Assembly (NCBI GenBank): GCA_964019425.1 | Contig: OZ025832.1 | Location: 730,053 to 794,052 of the forward strand | Direction of reading: 5' to 3' | Length of the DNA: 64,000 nt | Source: Flectonema sp. DT1601 | Lineage: Eukaryota > Euglenozoa > Diplonemea > Diplonemida > Diplonemidae | Part shown: positions 22,272 to 34,107 of the stretch, one piece after another | Position numbering within the stretch: position 1 is the first letter of the stretch | Layout: every line of letters starts with the position of its first letter | Translations under genes and position numbers: made by a program | Notes under the pieces: generated by a model | Databases searched by the model: none | Told to the model about the DNA's origin: nothing | What the model saw: only the letters and a program-made list of their open reading frames with translations

Positions 22272-23976
22272 ATGGCAACTGTCGATTCCCTGTCCTCTGT
22301 TTTGAGAAGCCATCAGAGGTTCATGGCGAAGCTGCTTGTGGAGGTGGTGAGTCGGAAGGAGGAGTCGGGGGCTCATGGACAGCTTTTCAGAAGTTCTCAG
22401 ATCGTCGGAGAAGATCATGGTTGGAATGACAGATGCTGAGGCTGCGACTGAAATGACGACGTACAAGGAAGTACACCGGGTGGCGAGGGAGAAGGAGTCG
22501 GCGAAGTTGGTGGAAGGAAGTTCGCGATTACTTGGGAGCCTTGCCTTGCATCCTGACATGAGGTGTAACGATATCGGGTTCGTTAAAGCTGATCTCAAGG
22601 GGGACGGGACGTTGGAGCTGGTCGAAGATGACCTGAGGAATGTATTCTCCTCCACCTGCTTCCCTCGGCTGCTGAACGAGGATGAGTATTTTAACACACT
22701 TCTAATTGGTTACTTGGGGATGGGTGAAACAGAGGAGGGTGTCCCTGCCCAACTCAGGAAGGAACTCTTCTTGCTGCTTGATTGGCCGAGACTCTCCCAC
22801 TCGTCGAAGGAGGAAGTTAAATCTCAATTTGAAAACACTTCATGGGGTGCCGAGATCCTCCGTGAGCTGGTAGATTCGAACAACTGGGGTACTGTGAAAA
22901 GGATATACAAATGGCCTGAACGTGTTGTAACCGCGAAGGAGTTGATAATTTCACATCTTCGTACTCGAATTGACATTTTGTTCACACAAAGTCCCGACAT
23001 GTTGTGTGTCTTCGATGCTTCAGAATATATCGATGATGAAGGCACCCTTTCTAGTGATTGTGTTGAGATGCTGCCGTCTTCCATCCGACGGTTGTCATTC
23101 ACTAACTGTAGCCGTTGCATTAAATTTCAGCAGGGTTTCCTTTCTGGCAGTTGTGACTCGCTGACGTCAATCGATTTCACATCTTTTCACAATGTGACGG
23201 TCATCCCCGACAGGTTCTTGAATAACTTGAAGTCTCTGACTCACGTTAATTTATCTTCATTTTGTGAAGTAACTAACATTGGGGACCACTTTATTAGTAA
23301 CTGTGAGTCCCTCACCTCCATCGATGTTTCCGGTTTTCAGAAACTGACTACAATAGGAAATAGATTCTTAGAAAACGGAAGGTCTCTGGCTCACGTTAAT
23401 TTATCTTCATTTTGTGAAGTAACTAACATTGGCGATCACTTTATTAGTAACTGTGAGTCCCTCACCTCCATCGATGTTTCAGATTTTCAGAAACTGACTA
23501 CAATAGGAAATAGATTCTTAGAAAACGGAAGGTCTCTGGCTCACGTTAATTTATCTTCATTTTGTGAAGTAACTAACATTGGCGATCACTTTATTAGTAA
23601 CTGTGAGTCCCTCACCTCCATCGATGTTTCAGATTTTCAGAAACTGACTACAATAGGAAATAGATTCTTAGAAAACGGAAGGTCTCTGGCTCACGTTAAT
23701 TTATCTTCATTTTGTGAAGTAACTAACATTGGCGATCACTTTATTAGTAACTGTGAGTCCCTCACCTCCATCGATGTTTCAGGTTTTCAGAAACTGACTA
23801 CAATAGGAAATAGATTCTTAGAAAACGGAAGGTCTCTGGCTCACGTTAATTTATCTTCATTTTGTGAGGTAACTAACATTGGCGATCACTTTATTGGAAA
23901 CTGTGAGTCGCTCACCTCCATCGATGTTTTCTTGGTTGAAGAAGCTGATTATAATACAACATCGTTTCTTACATAA
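22272..23976 (+). CDS. BspA-like leucine-rich-repeat protein with a recent repeat array
   Basis: The main open frame runs from the ATG at 22375 to TAA at 23974 (533 residues). Residues 1-220 are helical and unrecognised. From about 225 the protein is TpLRR/BspA-type repeats of about 25 residues (SLTSIDVSGFQKLTTIG, HVNLSSFCEVTNIGDHF). Such repeats form curved surfaces for binding proteins or host and prey cells. Five near-identical 150-bp units make up the second half. A plausible protein start (MATVDSLSSVLRSHQRF) lies upstream at 22272 in another frame; the two frames meet near a run of five Gs at 22365-22370. Near the end, one base beyond the repeat consensus in the T run after GATG shifts the frame, so the last residues no longer read as LRR. 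Base composition is richer in G and C than in neighbouring genes. Confidence 0.65.
23242..23930 (+). repeat. Tandem array of 150-bp coding units (about 4.6 copies)
   Basis: Units start at 23242, 23392, 23542, 23692 and 23842 with CACGTTAATTTATCTTCATT. Each encodes two leucine-rich repeats (50 residues). Differences between units are a few scattered bases, many of them silent, so the array expanded or was homogenised recently. Confidence 0.95.
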
Positions 23977-24600
23977 GACAAAACTGACTGAGAAAGATGT
24001 AAGGGGCTTGGAGCTGAGCTAACACAAACCACCTCCCACTTCCTGATGCCTTCGAATGCAGTTGTTGTTTTGTTGACACAGTGCATCTCGTTGTGATGGC
24101 CTTCTTAATTCTATTTTTTCTCCAATTTTTTCCTACTTTTTTCACTTCCTTCTTATTTCTATTTTTTTCTACCGAGACCTTTTTAAGACCTTCATCCCCA
24201 CTTTTATTTTTCTCACCGCATTTCTTTTTTTCAATTGTTGATTTGAGCAGCTCTGATCTGATGTATTGTTGTGGATTGGTAGTAACTGTTTCTCCGGTTT
24301 GCGTGTTTTGCGTAAACCTGTTGGCGTCTCATCCCTCTCTTCGGTCTTCTTTCAAAGATAAGATGGATGGAGAGGGAAGGACGCAATGTGATTGTGTTGG
24401 TTGGTATCGACTTATTGATGACCTCCTCTCAACAATCTCGATCGTTTTTTGTTTTTTTAGTGTTAGAAGCAGTCGAGATTAACTATATTTTAAACATGTG
24501 GCACTAAACTGATCATGGAGACTGCTGCACGGTTCTATAATCAAGTATCTTCTACGGAGGTTTTCCTGGAAGGCACACATTTATAAGGAGCTCCTGACTG
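23977..24600. other. Intergenic stretch after the LRR gene
   Basis: Strongly T/C-rich over 24100-24240. The open frame at 24081-24482 is mostly Phe/Leu/Ser from the pyrimidine-rich strand and is not called as a gene. Confidence 0.4.
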
Positions 24601-24639
24601 TGCGCCAGATCATTCAGATTGCGTCCTTTTGCTCGAGAA

Positions 24640-25232
24640 CAACAAGATGTCACTGAAGTGCGATGATTTGCCAGTAGTCCAAGCTTACCTAAATGGACAT
24701 TCCTCTACGTTCAAGGCTAACGTCATCCTACGGGAGTCTTAAATCAACTCAACAGACCCTCGACGTCGAGTGGTCCCTACTAACGCTCTGAAAACAGACC
24801 CTCACACCGGCGTACCCGTGACTGGTGTGCCTGAGGAACAGTGGTTTTCACCACAACCTTATACTAAACCTCTGGGGATAGTTGTTTTCAAGACCAACAA
24901 CAGCAACAGGTCAACAAAGATAAATCTCATCAATAAATCAGAAGGAACTGACATCTACTCTACGCATTTAGAACTATCCGAAGGACACCACATGGTACAC
25001 GCTCTTGTTTCACTGAACAAGTTCCTGTCTCGGAGAAGCAATGCAAGGCTCGTGGGACTGTGGGAGAAGCATTTTTAGAAATGGCAACATTGGAGAAGGT
25101 TGCGCCGACAGTTACATACAACATCTCGGCTGCTGTAAAAATTCGGAAACTGATGCCTACAGATTCTCTTCTCCTCAGCTGACCGACGCTGTTTCGCACC
25201 TTTCAATGCTGTTAAGACTGCTAAATTATAAA
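24640..25232 (+). pseudogene. Decayed protein-coding segment of unrecognised family
   Basis: Base composition here is higher in G and C than in the flanks, and plus-strand frames read as ordinary protein rather than low-complexity sequence. Examples are MSLKCDDLPVVQAYLNG near 24646, a stretch containing HTGVPVTGVPEEQWF near 24800, and EMATLEKVAPTVTYN near 25078. The pieces lie in more than one frame with stops between them, and no donor or acceptor of the local intron type explains the joins. It is best read as a gene remnant with at least two or three interruptions. No family was recognised, and a multi-exon gene with unusual introns cannot be excluded. Confidence 0.4.
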
Positions 25233-25565
25233 TTATCTATTTATACTTCGATCGAGATGAATTGGACGACAACTTCCATCACATCGGACTCAACCTCATC
25301 AAAGTTCAAGTACAGCTTAAGATGATTGTATTGTTAAGTACACTAATTGAGTTATTGATAAGAGAGACAGGGCATAATGTGCTCAATATCCGACAAGTAT
25401 ACTTGAGAAGTTAGAAGAATTGATTGTAGTGTGAAAAATATTTAAGTATTAACAATTGGGGAGTATTTACCTACTTTTTAGTTAACTGTCGCAGTGTATT
25501 TTCTCTGTTTTGTTTTTTTGTAATAATTAATAATTTATACTAACTTCTTTACAGGTTGGAATAAA
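25233..25565. other. Intergenic stretch before the inhibitor-2-like gene
   Basis: AT-rich, with nothing coding seen. It ends with ACTTCTTTACAG at about 25543-25554, a pyrimidine-containing acceptor-like site 11 bases before the start codon of the next gene. Confidence 0.4.
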
Positions 25566-25932
25566 ATGAGTAAGAAAAGGAGACCTCCGTTCTCTGCAAG
25601 CGAATCAATTCTGTCGGTATGTTACTTTGCGATTATTATTTTATGAAAGAAAATTATTGAAAAAAACACAGAACTCATGTTTTAAAGACTCACGTGATGC
25701 TGTACCTTCTCGTCATATTACGTGGGATGAGTCGAACTTGAGATTTAACGAGTCGATTTTAACTTCTTCATTTGTTAAGATGAAGCTGAGGGACCTCCCG
25801 CCTCCTCCGCAGTCAGAAAATGAAATGAGTGAAGAGGAAGAGGAAGACTCAACTGGTGAAACATGGCAGAGTGACTGTGAGATATTGAGATTGATGAGAG
25901 AGCAGGAAAAACGGCGCAAAGTTAAAAACTGA
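25566..25932 (+). CDS. Protein phosphatase 1 inhibitor-2-like protein (two exons)
   Basis: The coding sequence joins 25566-25616 and 25672-25932 (103 residues). The core HITWDESNLRFNE (residues 32-44) matches the inhibitor-2/Glc8 signature, in which a WDExN segment is followed within about 20 residues by a basic-hydrophobic stretch, here MKLRDLPPPP. Members bind and regulate the catalytic subunit of PP1 in nucleus and cytosol. The tail is acidic (EEEEEDS) and then basic (EKRRKVK), as is common in this family. It is shorter than animal inhibitor-2 (about 200 residues) but close to small protist versions. Support is the motif plus a clean intron; without the intron neither part would look like a gene. 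Confidence 0.65.
25617..25671 (+). other. Spliceosomal intron, 55 nt
   Basis: It starts GTATGT and ends TTGAAAAAAACACAG. It is phase 0 and joins 17 codons to the inhibitor-2 core. It is the shortest intron placed in the window. Confidence 0.75.
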
Positions 25933-26303
25933 TAAAAACTCATTTGAACAGATAATTCTAATCCGCTCCTCTCAATAGTGAAGTATTACCGAGTAATTGA
26001 TATCTGTCAATCATATGACAAAATAAAAAGCCCAAATCCATTCCATTTCACTTACCCTGCGGGTGGGAAAAAACTCATCCATTTCACCCCCCAAGAATCC
26101 GAGTTTCTATTTGTTTTCCTTTTCCTTTCCTTTCCTTTTTTTTTTTTTTTCTTTCTTATTTCTCACTTGTGGTGTCTGTTCCGATTGCACTCAAAAATAG
26201 AAAATATTTTTTAATTAGCTGGTTTTGGATTTTCGGTGTTTGAAAAAAAGTTTTGTTATTTCTTTTATGTTACGCATTGACGGCTGAGTAGTAATTTCTT
26301 CTC

Positions 26304-26334
<31 letters not shown>

Positions 26335-27345
26335 AAAAACAGAGTACTCAACTCTGTACTATGAGAAGAAACTGTGCTATTTTATTTTGTTGTTGAATAT
26401 GGTGTGAAGTCTACTGACGTTCTTGTAGTTCTTTCTACGGTACAAAATCAGTTTTGTCTTCTGATAAAAAGTAATTTATTATTATTCGTTTCAGAAGTCT
26501 TTTTTTTTTTATTTTTACTACTAGATTACTTGTTCTGAGTGTAAATATAATTCTGGGAAGAATACTTTGAATGAAGAAGAGTAATGGGGCGTATAATCCT
26601 TTCTAGCCTCAGAGTCTAACCAGATTGCTATTTGATGTTATTATAATGTTTTTTTTTAATTTTTTAATTTTTTTTTTTTTTTTAATTATTGAAAGTCCTA
26701 CCAATAATCTGTTCTCGAAAAATAGAAAATTAAATTGGGCAAAAAAAAAAAAAAAAAAAAAAAAGACCACCATCCCTAGCCTCAACAGTATTAAGAAAAA
26801 GGAAGGAAAAAAAAAAAAAAGAAAGAACTGATTAATGCGCTCTCTTTTTCGAGAGGAAAGCTCAATAAAGAAACAATATAAAACCTGTATTGGATAGCAC
26901 ACCTACGCATGAGAGAGACCGATATGAGTGTCCCTTGATGTGCTCCACTTTTCCCTCCCTTGCGAACTGAATTCGTCGCATTAATTACCATACTTGTCTG
27001 CGATTGTGTTAATGGCAATTTCCTGACATGTCCTCTTTCGTCAGTGAGCATCTGACGGAGAGTGAAATTATCTCTTTTTTTTTTTTTTTTTTTTTTTCGT
27101 TGCATCGAAAATGCAAAATCTGTTCTCCCACCAAATTACGTGGACAAAAAAAAAAAAAAGTAGAGAAAAAATTATTATATTTTTATAAAGAAAATGTAAC
27201 ATCTTCCTCACTACAATCCACCCTTTTGTGAAACATACCAATCGTATGACTTGTGGATCAATGTGATGATCTTAGCATGTGATTTAGTTTTATTAATTAA
27301 TTCTACTCTCAGGGTGTGCCTTCTTCCTTCCCACACCCATAAAAA
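25933..27345. other. Intergenic region rich in homopolymers
   Basis: No gene is seen. T or A runs of about 15-25 occur near 26135, 26305-26340, 26670, 26742-26763 and 27073-27097. A CTACTCTCAG acceptor-like site at about 27303-27312 lies about 33 bases upstream of the kinase start codon. Confidence 0.4.
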
Positions 27346-30300
27346 ATGTCAAACGAAGATGACAGTGGAATGAGTGACTACCATATTCTTGAACTCATAG
27401 GAGAAGGGAGTTTTGGAAAAGTTTACAAAGCAAGAAGGAAGTACACAGGTCATATCGTTGCTATGAAATTTATATCGAAAAAGGGAAAGAGTGAGAAGGA
27501 GCTTAAGAATTTGAGAGCAGAACTTGAGATTATGACGAAGTTAAACCATGAGAACATCATATTGTTGTTGGATGCTTTCGAAACTAAATCAGAGTTTGTT
27601 GTTGTGATGGAATACGCTCAGGGTGAGCTATTTGAAATACTTGAGGACGACAGATGTCTTCCTGAAGCGATCGTTCAAAAGATTGCAAAGCAACTCGCTA
27701 AAGCTCTAAACTACCTGCACACTAATAGAATTATACACAGAGATATGAAGCCACAGAATATTTTAATAGGTAGAAATGGAACCGTCAAACTTTGCGATTT
27801 TGGTTTCGCCCGCGCGATGTCATGCAACACTATGGTCTTAACTTCAATTAAGGGAACTCCTTTATACATGGCACCTGAATTAGTTCAGGAACAGCCTTAC
27901 AATCATACAGCTGATCTGTGGTCTCTCGGATGTATTTTGTACGAATTATTTTATGGTGTTCCTCCATTTTACACGAATAACATCTACAGTTTAATTCATC
28001 TCATTGTAAAAGATCCGGTGAAGTTTCCAGATCAAATCAGTCCGTGTTTCAGGGGATTTTTAAAAGGATTATTAAATAAACATCCAGGCAGTAGACTTGA
28101 TTGGCCTCATATTCTTAACCATGAGTTTGTAAAGGAAACTCCTGAAGATAGAGCGTTAAGCGCAAGGAGGGCTGAATTGGATGCAAAAATGAGAGAGCGT
28201 CTCGGAATATTTACTTTCGGATTGAATACCGGAGCTGCAAAGGGTGCTGCTGCCAATCAGCAGCAGGGGAATAACACTTCACAAGGTCGGAGTCATACAC
28301 AACAGAGAACTGGTTCTCAACCAACGTCAACTGTTGAAAGCAGGCAGTTCGTTCAGCAGACACAGATCGCTTTATCTTCTTCTGCTGTTGCTCTGATTAG
28401 TAGATCAAACACAGATAAGAAAGATGAATTGAGGGATTCTCTTGTTGCTATACTTCGGCTACTTCAGCAGTCTGCGAACACTCCATTTCAATCTCATAAA
28501 CTGTACGAAGCTATTTCAACTTCATTACTAATTAATAATTTAGTTGACTCTTGTTGTCATTCAGACATATCAACAGTTCATCAGGTTGTTGCTGTTATAA
28601 AAGAACTTTGTCATCCAGAAAGTGGACCAGTCTTGTCATTTCCAGCTCCTGAGAGTAAGACAATCGCACTGGGAGCTGGTTGGGCATCAAAAGACCCGCA
28701 CGATGCTATCGGAAGAGTTAGTCTGAGTGAAGCTTTTATTAAAAACCCTTCAGCTGTTGCATCTCTTTGTAATATTTTATCTTCATCTGCTACAACACAA
28801 GCAGACGATGACTCAACCAACGAACTCAACATATTAAAGACTGTATTTCAGTTGGTGTATGCTAAACCTGAATTCGCTACGAGTTTACTTAACGAAAAAG
28901 GAACCATTTTAAAATACGTGACCTCAGTTATCACAACGTCGTTTGCATCTGAGCAACAGGCAGCTGCTGAAGACAAGCCAAAAAGCAATGATTTAGCCTC
29001 TAAACAGAGAGCTAGTTTACTCCTTCTTATCCTAACAGAGTTAGTGAGAGTTAAAGGAGTGGATGCAGTGAATGGTTTACCGATATTAGGAAGTACTGTT
29101 GTTGATGTTTGTAATCAGATATTAAAGTTACAACATCCTAAATCACAACCAGCTTCATGTGAATTAGTAACCCTACAATCAGTTAGTGCTGGGTATGTAG
29201 CAGCAGTCTTTCCTCACTTAGGAAAGTCTTCGATTCAAAAGATAAATGAAAACGGTTTAACTGGTACATGTAAACTCTTAACAAGTCTCAAAGGAGTTGA
29301 AGTCGCCTCATTTCGAATTGATGGAAGTGGCTATGGATTTCCTAGTCACGGCATCACTGATGGTCTGTTGTCATTAATAAAAGTATTATTTAATCAATTA
29401 TTGTCATCTACAGACGTTCCTTCTTTAGAACAATATTCTAAGATAGAACCGAATGTCCAGGCTATTATTTCTGCTCTACAACTTCCAGAGGCTAAAATAG
29501 CAATCTCTCCCTACTCACTGTCAACGTCGGTTCAGATACTACTGTCTGCGTCGCAACAGTATCCTTCACTGTTATCTAATATTGATTTATTAAAAAGAAT
29601 AATTGGTTACTTGAAAAAGTCTTTTTTAACACAACTACTCCGATGGCCAGTTTGCAGAAGAGGTGGAGAGGCAAGTACCCTGACTATAGTGAAAACTTGT
29701 ATTCAGATTCTTGCTCTTCCATTCTCAGGGGTAGGAAATGAAGCGAATAAAGAAACAAAACCTGAAGAAGGCTTACCAGCGTATCCCGTGTTAGATGACA
29801 AGGCTATTACAGCTTTACAACAAACCATGTACAGAGAATCACTTGTTGAACATGTTTTATTAATTATTGATATTATTGAAAATAATGTCGGAGCTTGGCA
29901 GCTTCCGATGTCACTGCTGTCTCGTCTGGTGTTGGGATCACAACATTTTGCGAAACAATTCTTAGCTTTTGGAGGTATTAATCCTGACCGCGTTCATAAG
30001 TTACTGAAAGCTGATAATTCTGAACCTCTACTTGTGGACACGTTGAATATTGTATCACAGCTAGCGAGGTTAAATCAAGATAACTATTCAGCAATACAAA
30101 AGAGTGATATCCACCTTCTACTGAAAGCTCTCATCGATCACACTGACCCGAATGTCAGAGCTAAAGTATGCAACTTACTAGGAAACCTTTGCAGGCACAG
30201 CAGCGCCTTTTACGAACCTTTAAAACGAAATGGTCTGATCGACGCTATTATTAGAAGATGTCGTGACGGCTCCGTATCAGTTCGAAAATTTGCCTGTTTC

Positions 30301-30753
30301 GCTGTCGGTAACGCAGGTTTTCATAATGACTCATTGTATCCTGATTTAAAGGAAGGTATCCCAGCCTTGATCTCTCTTCTTACTGACACTGAGGAAAAGA
30401 CTCGAGCTAACGCAAGCGGAGCTCTTGGTAATTTATTGCGTAACTCTGGTGCTCTAGCTCAAGATTTAATTAAAGGAGGAGCTATTCAGGCGCTCATTAG
30501 AACATTACAAAATGACACTGGTTCTGCAAGAAAGATCGCGTTGTTTTCGTTAGGAAATTTTTGTTCTTTTGAAAACTGTAGGGCAGTGCTGCTTGATGAG
30601 TCGTTTGATGAGGTGATAACTAATTTAGAGTCCGTGTTGATGGAAGCAGATCCTGTAGTTCGTAAATACATAAATAGAATAAAATCAAAACTCCGACCAC
30701 GTTCTAACGAATCAAGCAAATCAAACAGATCATCTGATAGAGATCCAACTTAG
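27346..30753 (+). CDS. Fused/STK36-like serine/threonine kinase with ARM-type repeats
   Basis: The 1135-residue protein opens with a complete kinase domain (about 12-265): glycine loop GEGSFGKV at 19-26, Lys41, HRDMKPQN from 131, DFG Asp151, then [11 protein letters not shown]. The [13 protein letters not shown] and [17 protein letters not shown] stretches are typical of the Fused subfamily. A Gln/Ser-rich linker follows, and the last third has armadillo-like helices (for example [13 protein letters not shown] and [14 protein letters not shown]). Fused/STK36 orthologues work in cilia and flagella, notably in building the central pair, and in animals also in Hedgehog signalling. All catalytic residues are present, so activity is expected. 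The neighbouring flagellar candidates fit a motile flagellum. Confidence 0.9.
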   Translation: MSNEDDSGMSDYHILELIGEGSFGKVYKARRKYTGHIVAMKFISKKGKSEKELKNLRAELEIMTKLNHENIILLLDAFETKSEFVVVMEYAQGELFEILEDDRCLPEAIVQKIAKQLAKALNYLHTNRIIHRDMKPQNILIGRNGTVKLCDFGFARAMSCNTMVLTSIKGTPLYMAPELVQEQPYNHTADLWSLGCILYELFYGVPPFYTNNIYSLIHLIVKDPVKFPDQISPCFRGFLKGLLNKHPGSRLDWPHILNHEFVKETPEDRALSARRAELDAKMRERLGIFTFGLNTGAAKGAAANQQQGNNTSQGRSHTQQRTGSQPTSTVESRQFVQQTQIALSSSAVALISRSNTDKKDELRDSLVAILRLLQQSANTPFQSHKLYEAISTSLLINNLVDSCCHSDISTVHQVVAVIKELCHPESGPVLSFPAPESKTIALGAGWASKDPHDAIGRVSLSEAFIKNPSAVASLCNILSSSATTQADDDSTNELNILKTVFQLVYAKPEFATSLLNEKGTILKYVTSVITTSFASEQQAAAEDKPKSNDLASKQRASLLLLILTELVRVKGVDAVNGLPILGSTVVDVCNQILKLQHPKSQPASCELVTLQSVSAGYVAAVFPHLGKSSIQKINENGLTGTCKLLTSLKGVEVASFRIDGSGYGFPSHGITDGLLSLIKVLFNQLLSSTDVPSLEQYSKIEPNVQAIISALQLPEAKIAISPYSLSTSVQILLSASQQYPSLLSNIDLLKRIIGYLKKSFLTQLLRWPVCRRGGEASTLTIVKTCIQILALPFSGVGNEANKETKPEEGLPAYPVLDDKAITALQQTMYRESLVEHVLLIIDIIENNVGAWQLPMSLLSRLVLGSQHFAKQFLAFGGINPDRVHKLLKADNSEPLLVDTLNIVSQLARLNQDNYSAIQKSDIHLLLKALIDHTDPNVRAKVCNLLGNLCRHSSAFYEPLKRNGLIDAIIRRCRDGSVSVRKFACFAVGNAGFHNDSLYPDLKEGIPALISLLTDTEEKTRANASGALGNLLRNSGALAQDLIKGGAIQALIRTLQNDTGSARKIALFSLGNFCSFENCRAVLLDESFDEVITNLESVLMEADPVVRKYINRIKSKLRPRSNESSKSNRSSDRDPT

Positions 30754-31539
30754 TCGGTTAGTGGTAGTTAAATAACGGAATGTATTACTACACTGACGCT
30801 TACTAACGCCATGCTGCGTTTCGCTTCAAGGGATCGGAAGGGTGGCAAAAAAAAAAAAAAATTGGAAAAAAAAAAAAAAAAAAAAAAAAAAAACTTAGTT
30901 AATAAAGAAATAAAAAAAATAGAAATGTAGACGAAAAAAAAAAGAAAAAACGGAAGAAAAAGAAATAAAAGTGTGAAGCATTTGACAATGAATAAAAAAA
31001 AAAACAAACGAGAAGGAATGACTCACTTGCTTCGATCTAAATAATCGAAGGGTTTTCCTTGTAAGCAACCTTTAATAAAACAGATTTCTGAAAATACAAA
31101 GATTCTTTAAGAAGAAGGGAAAAAAAAAAAAACTCTAACCATTTGCTTCCCAAACACACTTGTGGCCACAAGCCCATCGTTTAGTTAAATGGCTCCGCAG
31201 TTATGTTACTTTACTGACTTTATTTGATTCATATTTTTATTAAGCCAAGGCACGTTAAGTTGCCCAACCCCCTTCGCCTATCCCCAAGAAAGACAAAAGG
31301 GACTCAGTCCAGTTGATTAGAATGAAAACCTAACAAACACTTTTTGGTAGTTAAAAACAATTCCTCATCATCAAAATTATTTTTTTGTTTTTTTTAAGAC
31401 AGCAATTGAGATGTTTGAAACGACTTGTTGAGAGAGTTGGGAATCAGTCTTAACTATTTAATTGGTGTGGAGGAGTAATTACTATGTTTCCCGTCTCACA
31501 GAACTCAATTTTTGTTTACATAAAAACTACTTAAAGACA
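30754..31539. other. Intergenic region before asparagine synthetase
   Basis: Begins with long A runs (about 30847-30893) and otherwise holds nothing coding. No strong pyrimidine-CAG acceptor is seen close to the next start codon; CTTAAAG at 31530-31536 is the nearest AG. Confidence 0.4.
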
Positions 31540-33192
31540 ATGTGTGGAATATTTGCTATCATTCAGAGTAAGGGGATGTCACCACAGCAGGTTAGACAAC
31601 GCTGCTTGTTTAACTCCAGACTGTTAAGACACAGAGGACCTGATTGGAGTGGTGTTTGGGTATCACCAGATGGTTCAACAGCTTTAGGTCACGAGAGACT
31701 TGCAATTGTCGATCCTGTTTCGGGAGAGCAGCCGTTGTTATCCGCAGATGGTAAAATAGCTCTTTGTGTCAACGGAGAGATTTACAACCATCAAGCATTC
31801 AGAGAGCACTACAAATCTTATCCTTTTAAGACTGACTCTGATTGTGAAATTATTATTCCACTCTACTTGGAATTTGGAGCAAAATGCGTCGACTACTTAG
31901 ATGGAATGTTCGCATTCGTTTTGTACGACGTCGAGAAAGGATCAGTTCTCGCAGCAAGAGATCCAATGGGAATATGTCCGATGTACATGGGAAAACATGC
32001 TGATGGAAGTACCTGGTTTGCTTCTGAAGCGAAGGCTTTGCAGAACGACTGCGCCACCATTGAGTGGTTCCAACCGGGTTGCAGATACACTTCAGACGGT
32101 GGTGTTCAGAGGTACTACTCCCCAACCTGGTGGGCTGAAGATGTTCCATCGAAGAAGGCGGAGCTTTCAAAGATCAGATCTCTTTTTATTAAATCTGTTG
32201 AGAAAAGAATGATGGCAGACGTACCATTTGGAGTACTTCTATCAGGTGGGCTGGACAGCAGTTTGGTAGCGAGTGTTGCTGCGAGAGCTCTCAGAAGAGA
32301 TGGAGAAAGTAAGTTTTCCTTTCCAACACTTCACTCATTCTGCATCGGGTTGCCGGGATCACCTGATATCGCTGCTGCTCAAAAGGTGGCTGACGCTATT
32401 GGAACTAAACATCACTCTTTAACCTTTACTGTTCAAGATGGTCTTGATGCTCTTCGTGATGTGATCTACAAACTGGAAACATACGACGTCACTACTATCA
32501 GAGCTTCTACTCCGATGTACTTCTTAGCTCGTAAGATTAAATCACTTGGTGTGAAGATGGTTCTCTCTGGTGAGGGAGCTGATGAACTGTTGGGAGGATA
32601 TCTTTACTTTCACAACGCTCCGTCAAGTGATGATTACCACAAAGAGTGCTGCCGAAGAGTAAAGAAACTTCACTTGTTTGATAACTTGAGAGCTAACAAG
32701 TCAACTATGGCTTGGGGACTTGAAGTTAGAGTTCCATTCCTTGACAAAGAGTTTGTTGAACACGTGATGGGTATTGACCCGAGAGATAAGCAGCCTAACA
32801 GAAAAGAGAAGAAGATTGAGAAGGCAATTCTGAGACAGGCATTTGATGATCCAGTGACTCCATACCTCCCACAGTCAGTTCTTTGGAGACAAAAGGAACA
32901 ATTTAGTGATGGTGTTGGATACTCCTGGATTGATGGTATTAGAGATTACGCAACAATGCAAGTCACGGATGAATCATTCTCACAGGCAGCTAAGTTATAC
33001 CCCGTCAACACTCCAACTACTAAAGAAGCCTTTTACTACAGAGAAGTATTCGATGAGTTATTTCATCACGCATCAATGCCTCATACTGTTGAGTGTTGGG
33101 TTCCAAAGTGGTCCAACACTTCCGATCCTTCTGGAAGAGCAATCAAGGAAGTCCACGACTCTGCCTACACTGGTGCTAAGGCTAAACTTTAA
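31540..33192 (+). CDS. asnB: Asparagine synthetase (glutamine-hydrolysing)
   Basis: The 550-residue protein begins MCGIFAI, which places the nucleophile Cys2 directly after the start and fixes the start at 31540 rather than at upstream in-frame codons. The N-terminal class II glutamine amidotransferase domain releases ammonia from glutamine. The C-terminal synthetase domain has the ATP pyrophosphatase loop SGGLDSS at 235-241 and the GEGADELLGGY motif, and converts aspartate plus ATP to asparagine. Length and motif order are those of AsnB/ASNS of bacteria and eukaryotes. No intron is needed. Codon use is like that of the carnitine acyltransferase gene downstream, consistent with a well-expressed gene. 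Confidence 0.95.
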   Translation: MCGIFAIIQSKGMSPQQVRQRCLFNSRLLRHRGPDWSGVWVSPDGSTALGHERLAIVDPVSGEQPLLSADGKIALCVNGEIYNHQAFREHYKSYPFKTDSDCEIIIPLYLEFGAKCVDYLDGMFAFVLYDVEKGSVLAARDPMGICPMYMGKHADGSTWFASEAKALQNDCATIEWFQPGCRYTSDGGVQRYYSPTWWAEDVPSKKAELSKIRSLFIKSVEKRMMADVPFGVLLSGGLDSSLVASVAARALRRDGESKFSFPTLHSFCIGLPGSPDIAAAQKVADAIGTKHHSLTFTVQDGLDALRDVIYKLETYDVTTIRASTPMYFLARKIKSLGVKMVLSGEGADELLGGYLYFHNAPSSDDYHKECCRRVKKLHLFDNLRANKSTMAWGLEVRVPFLDKEFVEHVMGIDPRDKQPNRKEKKIEKAILRQAFDDPVTPYLPQSVLWRQKEQFSDGVGYSWIDGIRDYATMQVTDESFSQAAKLYPVNTPTTKEAFYYREVFDELFHHASMPHTVECWVPKWSNTSDPSGRAIKEVHDSAYTGAKAKL

Positions 33193-34107
33193 TCATCTCA
33201 GATCAGTAACTGATTACTTCGACTCTGTTTTGTTCCTAATAAATTCAATTTTTTGTCGATCGCTATTTTGTCTACCACCTCCCTCGAAAATCATAATATC
33301 ACAAGAGAAAGGATGCTTTTACGATTTCATTTCCTTGTGTGTTGTCCGAACTACTTTTATTAAAAGGAAATGAACGGGAAACAAAACAAAAACAAAACCA
33401 AAAACAAAAAGATTTAAAAAAAAAAAAAAAAAAGAAAATCAAATGAAAACAATCTTCCTCTCCTCTACTTCGATGCCTCAGCGAAATGGGATCAGATATG
33501 TTGGGTTGATCATCAATAACAACACACTGATGACTTTGTTCACAATCTCACCGGATTATAGCAAGAGTTCCCAATGTACTCCACTCACAGAGCCGACACT
33601 TCAACGTGGCGCTCGTATTACAGTGCAGGTCGCTGTTGGCTGATTTTTATTCTTGTTTGCTTTTTCCGGAAAGAAGGAAAAAAAAAAAAAAAATAAATAA
33701 CAAATTACTTCAACAAAAAAGATAACATAAAACTCCAGTCAGTCCCGATGTTGTTTTTAGGACTCGGAAAAACAAATTGCTCATTGTTCGTGCGCAGGCA
33801 GAAAACCCAGTTTTTTCACTCGCTGCCGATTCTCTTCTTTGAGAAGCAAAAAAAAAAAAAAAAAAAAGAAAAAGAAAGGCAAAAACCCTCCCCATCTAAC
33901 TCGTCATTCGGTGCAACGTAGCTGACGCGAGGTTGCTATTTTTCACATCACAACACACATTACAAGATTTTCAAGATTTCGTTATTTTACACTTCATCCA
34001 GACGATACCAAATACAGAAATTATTTATGATGAGTGCGAGTTGATGTGCTGTCTGAATGAGAAGTGATGACAGAAGTAATTTCATTTATTTTCAAAGGTG
34101 CAACAAT
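33193..34107. other. Intergenic region with a small open frame
   Basis: Contains A runs and a 66-codon ATG frame at 33443-33643 (MKTIFLSSTSMPQRNG onward). That frame is less AT-rich than its flanks but has no recognised motif, so it may be a gene remnant or chance. ATTTTCAAAG at about 34088-34097, ten bases before the next start, is acceptor-like. Confidence 0.35.

Noticed and set aside
22260-22697. 145-codon minus-strand frame over the LRR gene start
   Set aside because: It is a shadow of the plus-strand gene; Ser/Leu-rich composition mirrors the sense codons.
24081-24482. 133-codon Phe/Leu-rich frame
   Set aside because: It is low-complexity translation of a pyrimidine tract, and no ATG is used as start.
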